A stretch of 64,000 bases of DNA from positions 10,858,911-10,922,910 of the forward strand of contig CM029121.1 in assembly GCA_016859345.1 (NCBI GenBank), in the 5' to 3' direction. The notes under the pieces are model-generated. The model saw only the letters and a list, made by a program, of their open reading frames with translations, was not told the DNA's origin and searched no databases. Shown here in pieces: positions 37,656-48,000 of the stretch (its first letter is position 1; each line of letters starts with the position of its first letter). This DNA is from Istiophorus platypterus. Taxonomy: Eukaryota > Chordata > Actinopteri > Istiophoriformes > Istiophoridae. The position numbers were made by a program, and so were the translations under genes.

Positions 37656-40190
37656 GATCATCTTACATGGAGTGATTGTTTTTTTAATACCCTCTTTGTG
37701 GAATCACATTTAATTTGATTCAGCCTTGTTTAAAACACACAGTAACCAGGAGTGGAGGTGCAGTGCATCTGGAATAGCCTGCAGTAAATAATTAACACAC
37801 CAGTGTACACTTTCTAAAAATTTCAGTGCTATGAAGCTCCTATGTGAAATGCGTTATGAATATATTATAGGTGCTGGAATATGCATGCTTTCCTCACTGC
37901 TTGTGGTAGAATCAGTCCTACAGTGCTGCACAGTCATTTCTAGGCTTTTTAAGCAGATATTCAAAGATGGCTGAATCAAAAGTTCAGCAAATGCATCCTT
38001 GGATGCCGAGGGAAATGTAGAAAACATTGTGGCGTCACAGCTACTGCTGTTATGGGTGATGTAACACAGTATACCGTATGTACAAGACATGAAAATAAAG
38101 ACACAAGGGCAATGCAGACTTGTGAGCGTTTGAGAAGCCTGACTGGAGATCTGATTAGTTCTAAGTGTACCTTCACACTCCTTGAATGTTCATGTTATGC
38201 ATATTGTTATGTAGGACATTTGATTGCAGAACACAGTGGACTTAACCTGTCTGAGTCGGAGTGTTTTCTTTCTCTCCTTGAATTACTGACAACAAACTTC
38301 CTCAATGATTTGTTATATTCAGTAATTTATGATTAAAAAAAAGTCTCTGTAGTCTCGGATAAACACACCAAGGCACAACTAAAGGTTTCTGCACAACACT
38401 TCTGTCCTCCACCCCTTTCCTGTTTGTTTACCCTGGAGAGTAAATATTCTTGCTAACACACATGGAGTGACATGAGATTCCCTAGTGCTCTGGCTAAGTA
38501 CAGACTGGAACCCTGTGGATTTCTAGAGATACTTTAATTTGTTAACACTCGCCAAGTAAAATCCCAAGCAAAGCAAATATTTTCTTCCCATTTTAATACA
38601 TAGTTCGCATGAATCGATATTAAACATTTTAAAAACTTCAAAACTATATAATTTTTTTTTTTTTTAATCAATCATCTCCACTTTGTGCTACTGTTCTTAA
38701 CTTCTGACCATGTGTTATGAATTAAGGAGAAGTCCATGAGACTGCCAGTTTAGATATTATGATTAATTATGTAGAATTGGATTATACTGAGAAGATTTAG
38801 AGCTATCTGGCTTGGTAGATAAGCTTCAAATCCTTGTTTAGTTCCCATTCTCTGGACAAACCAAGGCCTTAGTGCAACACCGATTCCTGTCAGTGGACAT
38901 CAGGGAGACTACATGAACACTTAAAATAAAAATCATTTTTCTTTCTGCCTGTCCCATGAATTGTTACATTCACTGTGGGGTAAAAATCGCTGCACTACAT
39001 GAGGACACTTCACATCAGTTGTTTTATTTTCAGACGACCGCCGGCCAATGTTGTACATGTATTTTTTTTTCCGGGTTATCCTACATGCAAAGTGAAACAT
39101 GTCCAGCCTCGCCCACTTCCTATCTGAACCCAGAGGACTCCAATCTCATAAAGGGGACATTAACAGATTATGATGATGTTACGGGACACTGCACTGAAGG
39201 ACTTATTTTTGCACATACGACAGCACTCTATGCAAAGCCCATCTGAATCTACTTGGTTTTGGGCTAAATGTTGAAATGTCTAACCACTTTTTAATGGAAA
39301 CAATTAATCAATATGTTTATAACAGGCACTGCGTGTCTGGGAAAGAACCTCCTTGATGTAGATGAGAGTGAGCCACTGCACGTCCACATTACTGTACGAT
39401 GATGAATGGGGCCACAAGTTAATGAGTCTGACATACTGCACTTATCTATCCCCTTGTGTCATAATGACTCACTATTCACTGGTGGGAAAAAAACATCCTC
39501 ATTGATACAAAGAAATACGTTACATGATAAAACAAAGTAAGATACATGAAGCAAAATTTAATTTGAGCAGAAACTTTACTTCTCACTTTAAGGAGTTTTT
39601 TTTTTTTTTTTTTTTTTACAAAAAAACATCTTATTACATTGACCTCAAATTTATGCTATTATACAGCCTTAGGAAATAACTAGTTAACTATGTTTGCTAA
39701 TGTAAAATGGTGGAAACATTACTCTATTACTATCTCTATCCATTTTGCTCTAACACCAAGTTCAGTGTCTTTACATTGATGTTCGTTTTTTCCTGGAGGG
39801 CACCCTGCGGCACGTTCAAGAAACCGACCTCAACTTGAAAAATAGTCATTATGAGGATGACTGCCTCATTTAAATCAGACAGATGAAACTGAAACTGAAA
39901 CAAAACACTTACCAAAAAAATCTTGACAGTAGGTGGCATTGGAGAGGTCGGCTCCATGGGGGTGAATGCAAAAAGCTACTGGCCCTAAATAAGGTACAGT
40001 ATGTGAACATAGGAAGTAGGCTACAGTACACAGGGAGACCACTGGGAGGGCCAGTCAAGTTGAAGCAGGCCTGTCCCAGCAATGTGCACGGGACATGACC
40101 AAGGACTACTTGTAGATAGGTGTCTGTCTGGTCCGGGCTGTGGCTGGTCCCGGTCCCGTCCGGTCCGGACCTGAGAGGTTCTCCCAAAAC
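37656..40190. other. Intergenic between RASSF7 and miR-210
   Basis: No coding or RNA gene seen. It contains a poly-T run (39598-39617). It may be the downstream part of the minus-strand pri-miR-210 transcript, whose end cannot be placed. Confidence 0.4.
39598..39617. repeat. Poly-T/A tract
   Basis: About 20 consecutive T on the plus strand. Confidence 0.9.
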
Positions 40191-40262
40191 CAGGTTAGCC
40201 GCTGTCACACGCACAGTGGAACTGGCAACTGGCACAATGTGCGTTAGTCAGTGGCTTACCTG
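40191..40262 (-). ncRNA. mir210: miR-210 precursor hairpin
   Basis: On the minus strand a 72-nt hairpin carries both mature arms of miR-210. The 3p arm (40216 down to 40195) reads CTGTGCGTGTGACAGCGGCT then AA, as I remember the zebrafish form. The 5p arm (40256 down to 40235) begins AGCCACTGACTAACGCACA. The base of the stem (CAGGTAAGCC with GGCTAACCTG) pairs with one mismatch. The loop TGCCAGTTGCCAGTTCCA is short. Family knowledge: miR-210 is induced by HIF and represses mitochondrial iron-sulfur (ISCU) and cell-cycle targets. Position and strand (between RASSF7 + and PHRF1 +, transcribed in the opposite direction) match the human MIR210 locus. A CpG-rich, HRE-bearing block about 1 kb upstream is its likely promoter. 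Confidence 0.96.
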
Positions 40263-41076
40263 CTTTTAGATCTCAAACATTAGACTGACAGCCTCGGAGC
40301 GCACACACTCTGTGGAGGAACACAGACAAAAGGCTGTGCGATGAAACAGTGATAAATCAGGGTCAACGTGAATTGTGGTGGTTTAGGGCTGTATCTTCTA
40401 TTATCATCACCCATACTTAGGGAAAATTGCGTTATTTAATATGATCTACACTACACACGATTATATTGCAATTGAATTGATCTGACAAAAAAAAATATAT
40501 ATATATATTTAATCCCCTGTTGTCTCATCAGTTAAACCCAAACGTCCTACAGAATTAGAAACTGAAGCTGGCTTGCAGCCCACGATGTGTGGTTTTGGTC
40601 ATCGAAAATAAATACAAATGCTTTCCATTTCAATTGTCACGAAAAAAAAAAAAAAAGTTGGAAAAAATAACCAATCATCTGAAAACCGTAAATAAATTTA
40701 TAGGGGGGAAAAAAAATTACATCTAATGGTAAATTGAACGTGGCCTATTCATCCGCACCATATAGACAGAATAAAGAATAATGGCAGATAAAGGGAGCTA
40801 CTTACCAGTCCCCAAGTTTTCTTTTGGAATAATTTTTAAAGCAAAAAAAATCTTTCGTTTCCACCCATGGGGATTTGTCTACAGTCTATCCAGTCATCCA
40901 AACTGTTTTTCCTCTTCGAGAAATCACCCCGCACGATTAAAGTTAGGTGCATTTAAGAATATAGTATTGCATACACCGACGCAGAAGTTGAGTTCACTTG
41001 CACTACCCCTTCCCTGCCCACTCCCCTGCATCTGCAACCCGACCTGGTTATGCAAATCGCCGGTAAACTGTCACGG

Positions 41077-41082
41077 CACGTA
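41077..41082 (-). promoter_or_regulatory. Putative hypoxia response element
   Basis: Minus strand reads TACGTGCCGTGACAG: an RCGTG-like core in the TACGTG form with an ancillary-type sequence after it, next to the inverted CCAAT (ATTGG). About 820 nt upstream of the hairpin in miR-210 sense. Confidence 0.45.
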
Positions 41083-41227
41083 GCCAATGGGCCGCCGCCT
41101 TCGGGCCGAGCGACCCGCCCATCGCGGGCAACCGACGAATGGGAACCGCGGGGGGGCGGGTCCGGCCGGGCCAGCGGGTTCGGTCGTCCGTCGGAGTTAT
41201 AGTTGGGGTGCGGCGCGTTCAGTTCTG

Positions 41228-41232
41228 CACGT
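41228..41232 (-). promoter_or_regulatory. Putative hypoxia response element
   Basis: Minus strand reads GACGTGCAG, a consensus HIF core (ACGTG), about 70 nt downstream of the predicted pri-miR-210 start. Confidence 0.35.
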
Positions 41233-41325
41233 CGTACATTAGGAACGAACCATTATGTCGTTATCGGTTTCCTGTCCCGGCGGATTATTTATTGCAAACG
41301 CCGACGCGATACGGGTTCCCTTCGC

Positions 41326-41333
41326 CTTATATA
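41326..41333 (-). promoter_or_regulatory. TATA box, minus strand
   Basis: TATATAAG in miR-210 orientation, a perfect match to the TATA consensus, in a GC-rich setting where such a match is not expected by composition. On the other strand the same bases read CCTTATATAG, one mismatch from an SRF CArG box. Confidence 0.45.
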
Positions 41334-41482
41334 GACGCCGCGTGAGGCGGCAGCCGGCGTCGGAGGCGGGAGGAGGAGGCCCGGGGCCCCTCGGACAAAA
41401 GACGCCTCTACCCCTACGGCGTGAAAGTGGTTGAACTCGGCTTGCTTGTGTACAGTGTTGCCATGAGCGGAGTGTGGCTGTG

Positions 41483-41488
41483 CACGTA
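41483..41488 (-). promoter_or_regulatory. Putative hypoxia response element with HAS
   Basis: Minus strand reads TACGTGCACAG: HIF core directly followed by a CACAG ancillary sequence, the arrangement of well-known HREs such as that of EPO. It lies 150 nt upstream of the minus-strand TATA box, the expected side for a regulator of pri-miR-210. Confidence 0.5.
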
Positions 41489-41530
41489 CCAAGGATGCAG
41501 CATGACAGTCTGATCTGATGATGACGAGCA

Positions 41531-41568
41531 GGAGGTGGAGGAGGAGGAGGAGGAGGAGGAGGAGGAGG
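41531..41568. repeat. (GGA)n trinucleotide repeat
   Basis: About 12 GGA units. It creates poly-Glu, poly-Pro and poly-Leu frames that are not genes. Purine-only on one strand; a G-quadruplex or H-DNA former. A plus-strand ACGTG follows at 41569-41573. Confidence 0.9.
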
Positions 41569-41716
41569 ACGTGCACTCAATTATTTACGGAGGGAGAGTT
41601 GAGGACTCCCCGACACGAATTACAAATCTCACCGCACCGCGTGTGGATTTTTTAAAAGCGACGATTAAAAGCGGTGTCGATTACGATCTGTCCCGTCCCG
41701 CCCCCCCCCCACCTTG

Positions 41717-42590
41717 AATTTCAACATCACATGAGAAAAGTTGGCTCCATTTAGAGTTTATACAGATCGTATCTGTTAGTCGGTCAAAGAGCGATAATCC
41801 TATTACCACAGGCATTACGATTTTATTATCGATATCATAGGCTTTCGTCTGTGTTAATAAGAACAAAACACATCTTGTAAAAAAAAAAGACGATATACAC
41901 AAAATCACTACATTTAATTGACCCCGTTTTCAACTTTTTCCAATGGAACAACATGTCCTGTCTTCTTCGTCTCCGCGATGTTATCGGTGGATAGTTTTGG
42001 TTGAGGTGGGCCTGCATCCCTCTCACCGGGGCCTGACTGCCACAGCTCTATCGGATCTATTCCCGGCCAGGATGCACATTACAGAAAGTAACAAACCAGG
42101 ATTACGCCGGATTACGTAACAGTGGGTTCGAGTCGCCGCTGGGGGGCGATATCGGTACAAAGCTCGAGGTTTGCGACGGTCCTGACGTCCAGCCGCCGAA
42201 GCGCTGATGGATTTTCGTAGTATTTCCGTGACATTTGTCCGATTTTTATAAGGTTTCGCCGGTGTAAAGGAAGGTTTAGACACCGATTGTAAAATAGATG
42301 TTTGGCAACGAGTTATATTTTATCGACATTCATGATTAATAATGAACACATGCCCCTAAAAGCTTTTTTTTGTCAAACAGCTTAAACCTGCACCTCCACG
42401 CACGATGATTGGCCACTAATTAGTTCAAAGCGCACATTGAGCTACTAAAATGAACTATAATAATATACTGTGTTTGAAGCCAAAAGTCTGTGTATGTTTC
42501 TGTTACTTTGATTGTGCTTGTTTACAACTGCTACATACCCAGTGTGATCATTTAAAAGTATATAATCATAGTATAATTTAGGTGAAGGGC
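41717..42590. other. Intergenic, moderately CpG-rich
   Basis: CpG-containing sequence continues to about 42250 and then turns AT-rich. No coding exon or RNA gene supported on either strand. Confidence 0.35.
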
Positions 42591-42593
42591 CCC

Positions 42594-42678
42594 ATATATA
42601 TATACATATATATTTACATATATATGTGTATGTATATATATGTATATATATGTGTATGTATATATGTATGTATGTAAA
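42594..42678. repeat. (AT)/(ATGT) microsatellite
   Basis: Imperfect mixture of TATATA, ACATATA and TATGTATG units. Confidence 0.9.
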
Positions 42679-42739
42679 ACACCTGTGCACCTGTTTATTT
42701 ATGCATTCACATCAAACATCAGATTAAAGGAAAAACTGT

Positions 42740-43725
42740 GATCCCTGTGACTCTGACTGTGTTGTGATTGTGTGATTTCAGCATTTCTGAAACTGCTGAT
42801 CTTGTGGGATTTTCATGCAAAACAGTCTTGAGAGTTTACTCAGAATTTTTTGGAAAAATTTAAAAAAAGTTGGTGGGCAGCAGTTCTGTGAACAGAAACT
42901 TCTTTTTGATGAGAACAGAATGGCCAGACTGGTTGGAATTGACAGAATTGACAAAGGCTTCGCTAACTCACTCTCTACAACTGAGATAAGCAGAAAAACA
43001 TCTCTAAATGCACAACATGTCGAACTTTTAGGTGAAGTGGCGGGAGAATGCAGGAGATATCATTTGGTTCTTCTCCTGTCAGCCAAAAAATTTGTCCGAG
43101 GCTGCGGGGGACACAGGCTAGCCAGGACTGGACAGCCGAAGGGTGGAAAATGTAGCCTGTTTTGATGAATCTGGATTTCTGTTGAGGCAGCAGATGGAAG
43201 GGTCAGAATTTAGCATCAACAGCATAAATCCCTGGACCCAACCTGCCTTGTGGTCCCCTTAAAACTTATCAATCCTAGTTTGAATGTCACAGACTCTCTG
43301 TGTATTGTTGCTGATCATGTTTATCCCGTTATTGCTACAATTTACCATCTTCTAATGGCTACTTCCTGCATGTTAATGCCTCATGTCATAAAGCAAAAAA
43401 ACGGCTCAAACTGGTTTCATGAACATGAAGATGATTTCAATGAACTTCAGTGACCTCCCTGGTCACCAGATCTGAATCCAGTAGATCACCTTTGGGATGT
43501 GGTGGAGCGTGAACGTGCATCTGGCAAATCTGCAGATGTGATGGGATGCAATGATGTCAACATGGACCAGAATCTCAAACGAAGGTTTCCATCGTCCTGT
43601 GGGATCCACATCACCGAGAACCGAGCCTGTTTCGAGAGCACAAGGAGGCCCTACCCCCCGATTGGTACGGCGTTTCTCCTAAAGCTCCTGTTGCACATGT
43701 GTTTTATGGATGAATAAAACTGTCT
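42740..43725 (+). mobile_element. Decayed Tc1-like transposon
   Basis: Plus strand keeps many blocks of a common fish Tc1 transposase gene: AGCATTTCTGAAACTGCTGATC, near 42780; ATGGCCAGACTGGTT near 42920; CTCCTGTCAGCC near 43074; GACCTCCCTGGTCACCAGATC near 43452; CACCTTTGGGATGTGGTGGA near 43489. A block around the catalytic region is deleted near 43250, and frameshifts occur throughout, so it is inactive. The end reads GGAGGCCCTACCCCCCGATT and GAATAAAACTG, a decayed version of the usual terminal sequence. Clean terminal repeats are not seen. A different subfamily from the copy at 29648. Confidence 0.8.
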
Positions 43726-43798
43726 GGTTGCAATCGTCTGCTGTTAGTCCATGTATTATAATTGGACACACACTGACAGCCATCCACAGACACTAACC

Positions 43799-43819
43799 CA
43801 CACACACACACACACACAC
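43799..43819. repeat. (CA)n short microsatellite
   Basis: About 10 CA units just upstream of the PHRF1 CpG promoter. Confidence 0.85.
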
Positions 43820-43879
43820 TGACAGACACAAATACACCAGGCCTCGCTACATCAGAAATCTCCCATAGGTGATCAGCGG

Positions 43880-44205
43880 GGCTGAGACCCGGCGACTGTG
43901 AGGGACGCAGCGTGTCGCTCGCATCACGTCCATCCTCGTCCTCCTTCCCTCACGGCGGCGGCACCTTCTCTCTGCTCCTCCCTTCGTCTCCCTCCAGGCG
44001 TGTCCCCCCTCCAGGCGTGTCCCCCCTCCTCCTCGTTACCCACCGGTCCGTGTCACCGAGGGACCGGGCTCAAACGGGCCGTGTCTCTTTAAGGGTCCCG
44101 TCCGTCCGTCTCGCCTTCACTCGGCCATTTCCGTCCCCGACCAGCCGGCGGTGTCACTCAACGACAGTCAGGTCGCTCCGAGCACGACTCGCACCGCCGA
44201 ACAGG
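43880..44205 (+). promoter_or_regulatory. PHRF1 CpG promoter and non-coding exon 1
   Basis: CpG-dense sequence ending at a good donor (AACAG/G then GTAGGT, donor at 44206), 863 nt before the exon with the PHRF1 start codon. No TATA box is obvious, as expected for a housekeeping gene. A roughly 18-nt tandem duplication (CTCCAGGCGTGTCCCC, twice, about 43992-44027) lies inside. The exact transcription start is not visible. Confidence 0.6.
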
Positions 44206-45070
44206 GTAGGTTCAGGTTTACTACCATACGCTGGGACGGGACTTTTGCAGTTTTTGCGCGTTGGTTTTAAAAAACGAGCGTGATGATCCTCCCTCCTCCT
44301 CCTCTTCCTCCCCCGAGCTGAGCGTGTCTAGCATAGAGCCCGAAAGAGCTTGTGGTTGACGCTAAATTTAGCCGTTCCGAGGCTGGTGCTAGCAAACACG
44401 CTAAACGGGAGCTAATGTCACTCGCTAGCGTCTTTTCTTCTCCAGTAAGAGCAGCGTTACGGGTCGGTCCCATGCTCCTGTCAGTTCCTCTATCTGCAGT
44501 GTGGACATGTACATGTATGCCCCGCGTACATTTTTATAGGAGACATTAAAGAAGAGCCCTGTTTGGTGCCGGGTTCTCCTCTTTGTTTACAAAAGTAGCC
44601 GTAGCGTATTCTGCAGGTTAAGCTAGCTAATGTTAGGTAACATTTTCCCGTGCGTCTGCTAACGGGGGAAAAGAAACATACGCAAAGTCACACATTTCGG
44701 TCCATTAAAAGTATTACTTTATAGGTGCTTGACTACCCGAGGGCTCTCAAATGTCACTAGTGGTTAGTAAGAGAATCTCCCTTTACTTAATTTGTCTGTT
44801 CACTATGATCGTAGCTACATTTCATAGAGCAAGAGAAAAGGCTTGATGGTCCTTTCTCACATTCTTCTCAAGGAAACAAAACACTTCGTCCGTCCATAAA
44901 GTTGTTTTGAAACCTTTCCTGCATCACCTGTCCTTTAAGCATTGAGTAGATTGGCCAAGTTATTATCTGCTCTTTTTTTTCAAACCACTATCTGTAATTT
45001 CACTGTGTTTTCTAAGGATTATTCTACAGTAAAGTTGTCCAAAATTGTTCTGTATTTCTGGTGATCAGCC

Positions 45071-48000
45071 ATGGATGAAGATGACAGCCAAGACGAGCTG
45101 ATCAACCGCAGTGCGTACAACAGCAAAGGAAAAAGGGTCGCGTTGTGGACCATCTCAGGTATGTAAAATGTGTGTCATGTATAAAACTGACATTGGCTGA
45201 TGAATGAATGAGTTAAATGGTTTAATCAAACTGGATCCGTTCCCATAGGAACCACAGTATCAAACATACATAAGAGCTTTGTTAAACCTTGTGCTTTTTG
45301 TGATTACTTTAATATTTTCCCTCCTAGATGACTCAGACGATGTTGAAGAGGAGAGTGAGGAGGGAGAATCTGACAGTGTGGAGGAAGAGGAGGAGGATCA
45401 CCTTGATGAAGAGGGTGATGATGATGATGAGGAAGAAGAAGGTAATGAAGAGTATGGAAGGAGTGAATGTGCAATTATTATTTTTTTGTCAACGGTGGTG
45501 GTGGACTCTTTTTATTTCTTTTACTAGATTATCATATAATCACTCTCATAACTTAACAAGCCTTAGTTTTCCTGCTGAGTTGAATGAGGAAAAATTAACT
45601 TTTGCGGTAGACAACACACGTATGGTGTGAAATACATTTATATTTTCCTACCACTTTGTGTTATGCTGCAATATCTTCAATAAATATAGCTTGTATAGTG
45701 TTAACGCATTACATGTCCCCTGACCTTTTTTAGATGAGGAAGAGGAGGAAGATGTTAAGTCTGAGGACGGGGCTTTAGTGGGGACTTCTGCTGACCTCGC
45801 AGGGATGAGCTCCGATGAGGACGCAGAGAAGTGTTCCATCTGCCTTAACTCATTCAGCAACCAGCCTGTTGCAACGCCAGAGAATTGTGAGCACTACTTT
45901 TGTCTCGACTGCATCCTTGAATGGGCCAAGGTGAGTCTGACCTAATGTTGCTAGCCCAAGGAGAAAACATCTGTTAGTACGTCATATGTTTTGATTATCA
46001 GTACATGCACTTTATTTAAAAAGCATAAAGGAAGCTTAATGGCTCACTTCCAGGGTTTTTGTTCTCCCCTATTTAGAATGCAAACTCGTGTCCTGTAGAC
46101 CGTCTTGCCTTCAACAGTATATACCTAAGGAAATCTTATGGAGGCAAAGTGAAGAAAATGGTGAGTGTGTTCAGGCCTCAGTAGCATTATTTCTGGAACA
46201 TTTATGTCTACGGTTAACTTCATATACATTTATGTTGTGAGGAGAAATTGTTTGTGTGATTTTGTGATGACTATTTCATTCAGATCACAGTACAAAAGCC
46301 TGTTAAGGAAGGTCAAGAGGAAACAGTTGATTTGGACTTGGAGCATACCAATTGTGAGGTGTGCGGGGGCAGTGACCGTGAGGACCGCCTCTTGCTCTGC
46401 GATGGCTGTGATGCTGGGTGAGACAGTTAATATTGTAGTCAATTTCTATTTGTTAGCATGCTGAAAGTCTTTTTTTCCTGTTTTAAAGGTGGCTGAGAGT
46501 CATTGCGATGTTCAGCCTAGCGTTTTATCTTTTTGTTCCATAGATATCACATGGAGTGTCTCACACCACCTCTTGACTCGGTTCCTGTAGAAGAATGGTT
46601 TTGCCCTGAATGTGAAGCAAACAATCGCCACTCAAGTAAACCTTTAATTTATTTGCCCTCCTAAGTTCATACTTGATCAAACAATATTTTGGACTTGAGC
46701 AGCAAGTTCTCCTTTACAGACAGGAAAAAAATTATACCTTACATTATAAATAAAATAAAATAAATATTCATTCTTGTAATATACAGTATTTTACATATTT
46801 TAGTGAATTTTTGCTGTTCTACACTGTTACCATAGTATGTTTTTATATTTTTTGTCATTGTCTTTGTGGAATTGCTCTTTATACATTTGACTTTCTCTTT
46901 CAATAAATATATATTGACAAAAAAGAAAACAAAAAAACGATAAATTAATCTAAAAGCTAAATGTTTAACTATGACTAAACTAGCCATTTTAGTGTAAGTG
47001 GCGAACTCATAGCACTGTCTGCACTCATATGAATCCTTTCAAAGTATGCCATGTAAATCTTCCGACTCAGGGGGTTCAGCTCAAGAACTTAGTGATGCAG
47101 AAAGCCTACCTTCTACCGCCCGTCCTGCCACCAGCCGCCCACAGCCTCGTGCCACAGGTCCCACCAGAGCCATCGCCCGAACTCAGCAGAGTGAGAGAGT
47201 TCGAGCTAGTGTCAACCGACATCGCATCACACAGGCACGCGCATCACAGGTTTGGCATGAGGCGTGATGCTTCTGTCTTGGCTTATTTTCTAACTCACTT
47301 CCACAGCATATGCACAAGTTTGGATCTGGCTGAAATGTCTTGATGTTCCAAAGAGTTTGTTGTGCAGATTAGATTTAGGGATAACGGATATATATACAAT
47401 GTAATTTAAAATACTTTGTTGCTACTGATAACAGAAATAATGGCATGTATTTTTGACAGTTTTATTTGACACTTGTCTTAAGGAGTGGTGCTTGTGTTTG
47501 GGATGTTAGACAACAGTGGTGTGTGAAAGTGAGCCTGTAGAGTAATACAACCTTTTTCTTACCAGTTGGCTCCCACATATCTGATGCACTCCACATGGCT
47601 GGATGAGACTATTAATGCTGTGGTGGCCGGGCTCAACACAGCTGTGTATATACGGGACTTAACGCATCGTGTCCCATCTAGCCGCATGCGAAAGACTGGT
47701 AAGCAAGCACATATGCAAATGCGGAACAAATTCCAAAGCAGGGTTTGCATAAACACAGAAAGCACACCTATGAAAAGATATGGGGCAAGGCCTAAATAGT
47801 GATGTGTTTTTGATGAAGGATGACTTTATGATCAATATAACAGGAAAGCGCAGAAAGGCCAAAAGGAGGAAGACCTCTTCTGCTATGGGTAAAACAGCTA
47901 AAGCTGGAAGTACAGGAGTCAGAAGGAGGAAAAGGAGAGTGAGGAAGACTAACTCCAGAAAAAAGCTGGTCAGTGTGTGATCAACATTAGTCTTGAGATT

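Larger units (their letters stand above)
41070..41500 (-). promoter_or_regulatory. CpG-rich putative promoter of pri-miR-210
   Basis: GC- and CpG-dense block immediately upstream (minus-strand sense) of the miR-210 hairpin. It holds a minus-strand TATA box (TATATAAG, 41333-41326), which predicts a start near 41300, about 1.04 kb before the hairpin. It also has three minus-strand ACGTG hypoxia motifs, a CCAAT box on the plus strand (41084-41088) and an octamer ATGCAAAT (41050-41057). A plus-strand transcript from the same island is equally conceivable. Promoter function is inferred from composition, motifs and position. Confidence 0.5.

Noticed and set aside
42118..42140. tRNA-like B-box (GGGTTCGAGTC)
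   Set aside because: The surrounding bases do not fold into a T arm with a 7-nt loop, and no A-box or acceptor stem is found.
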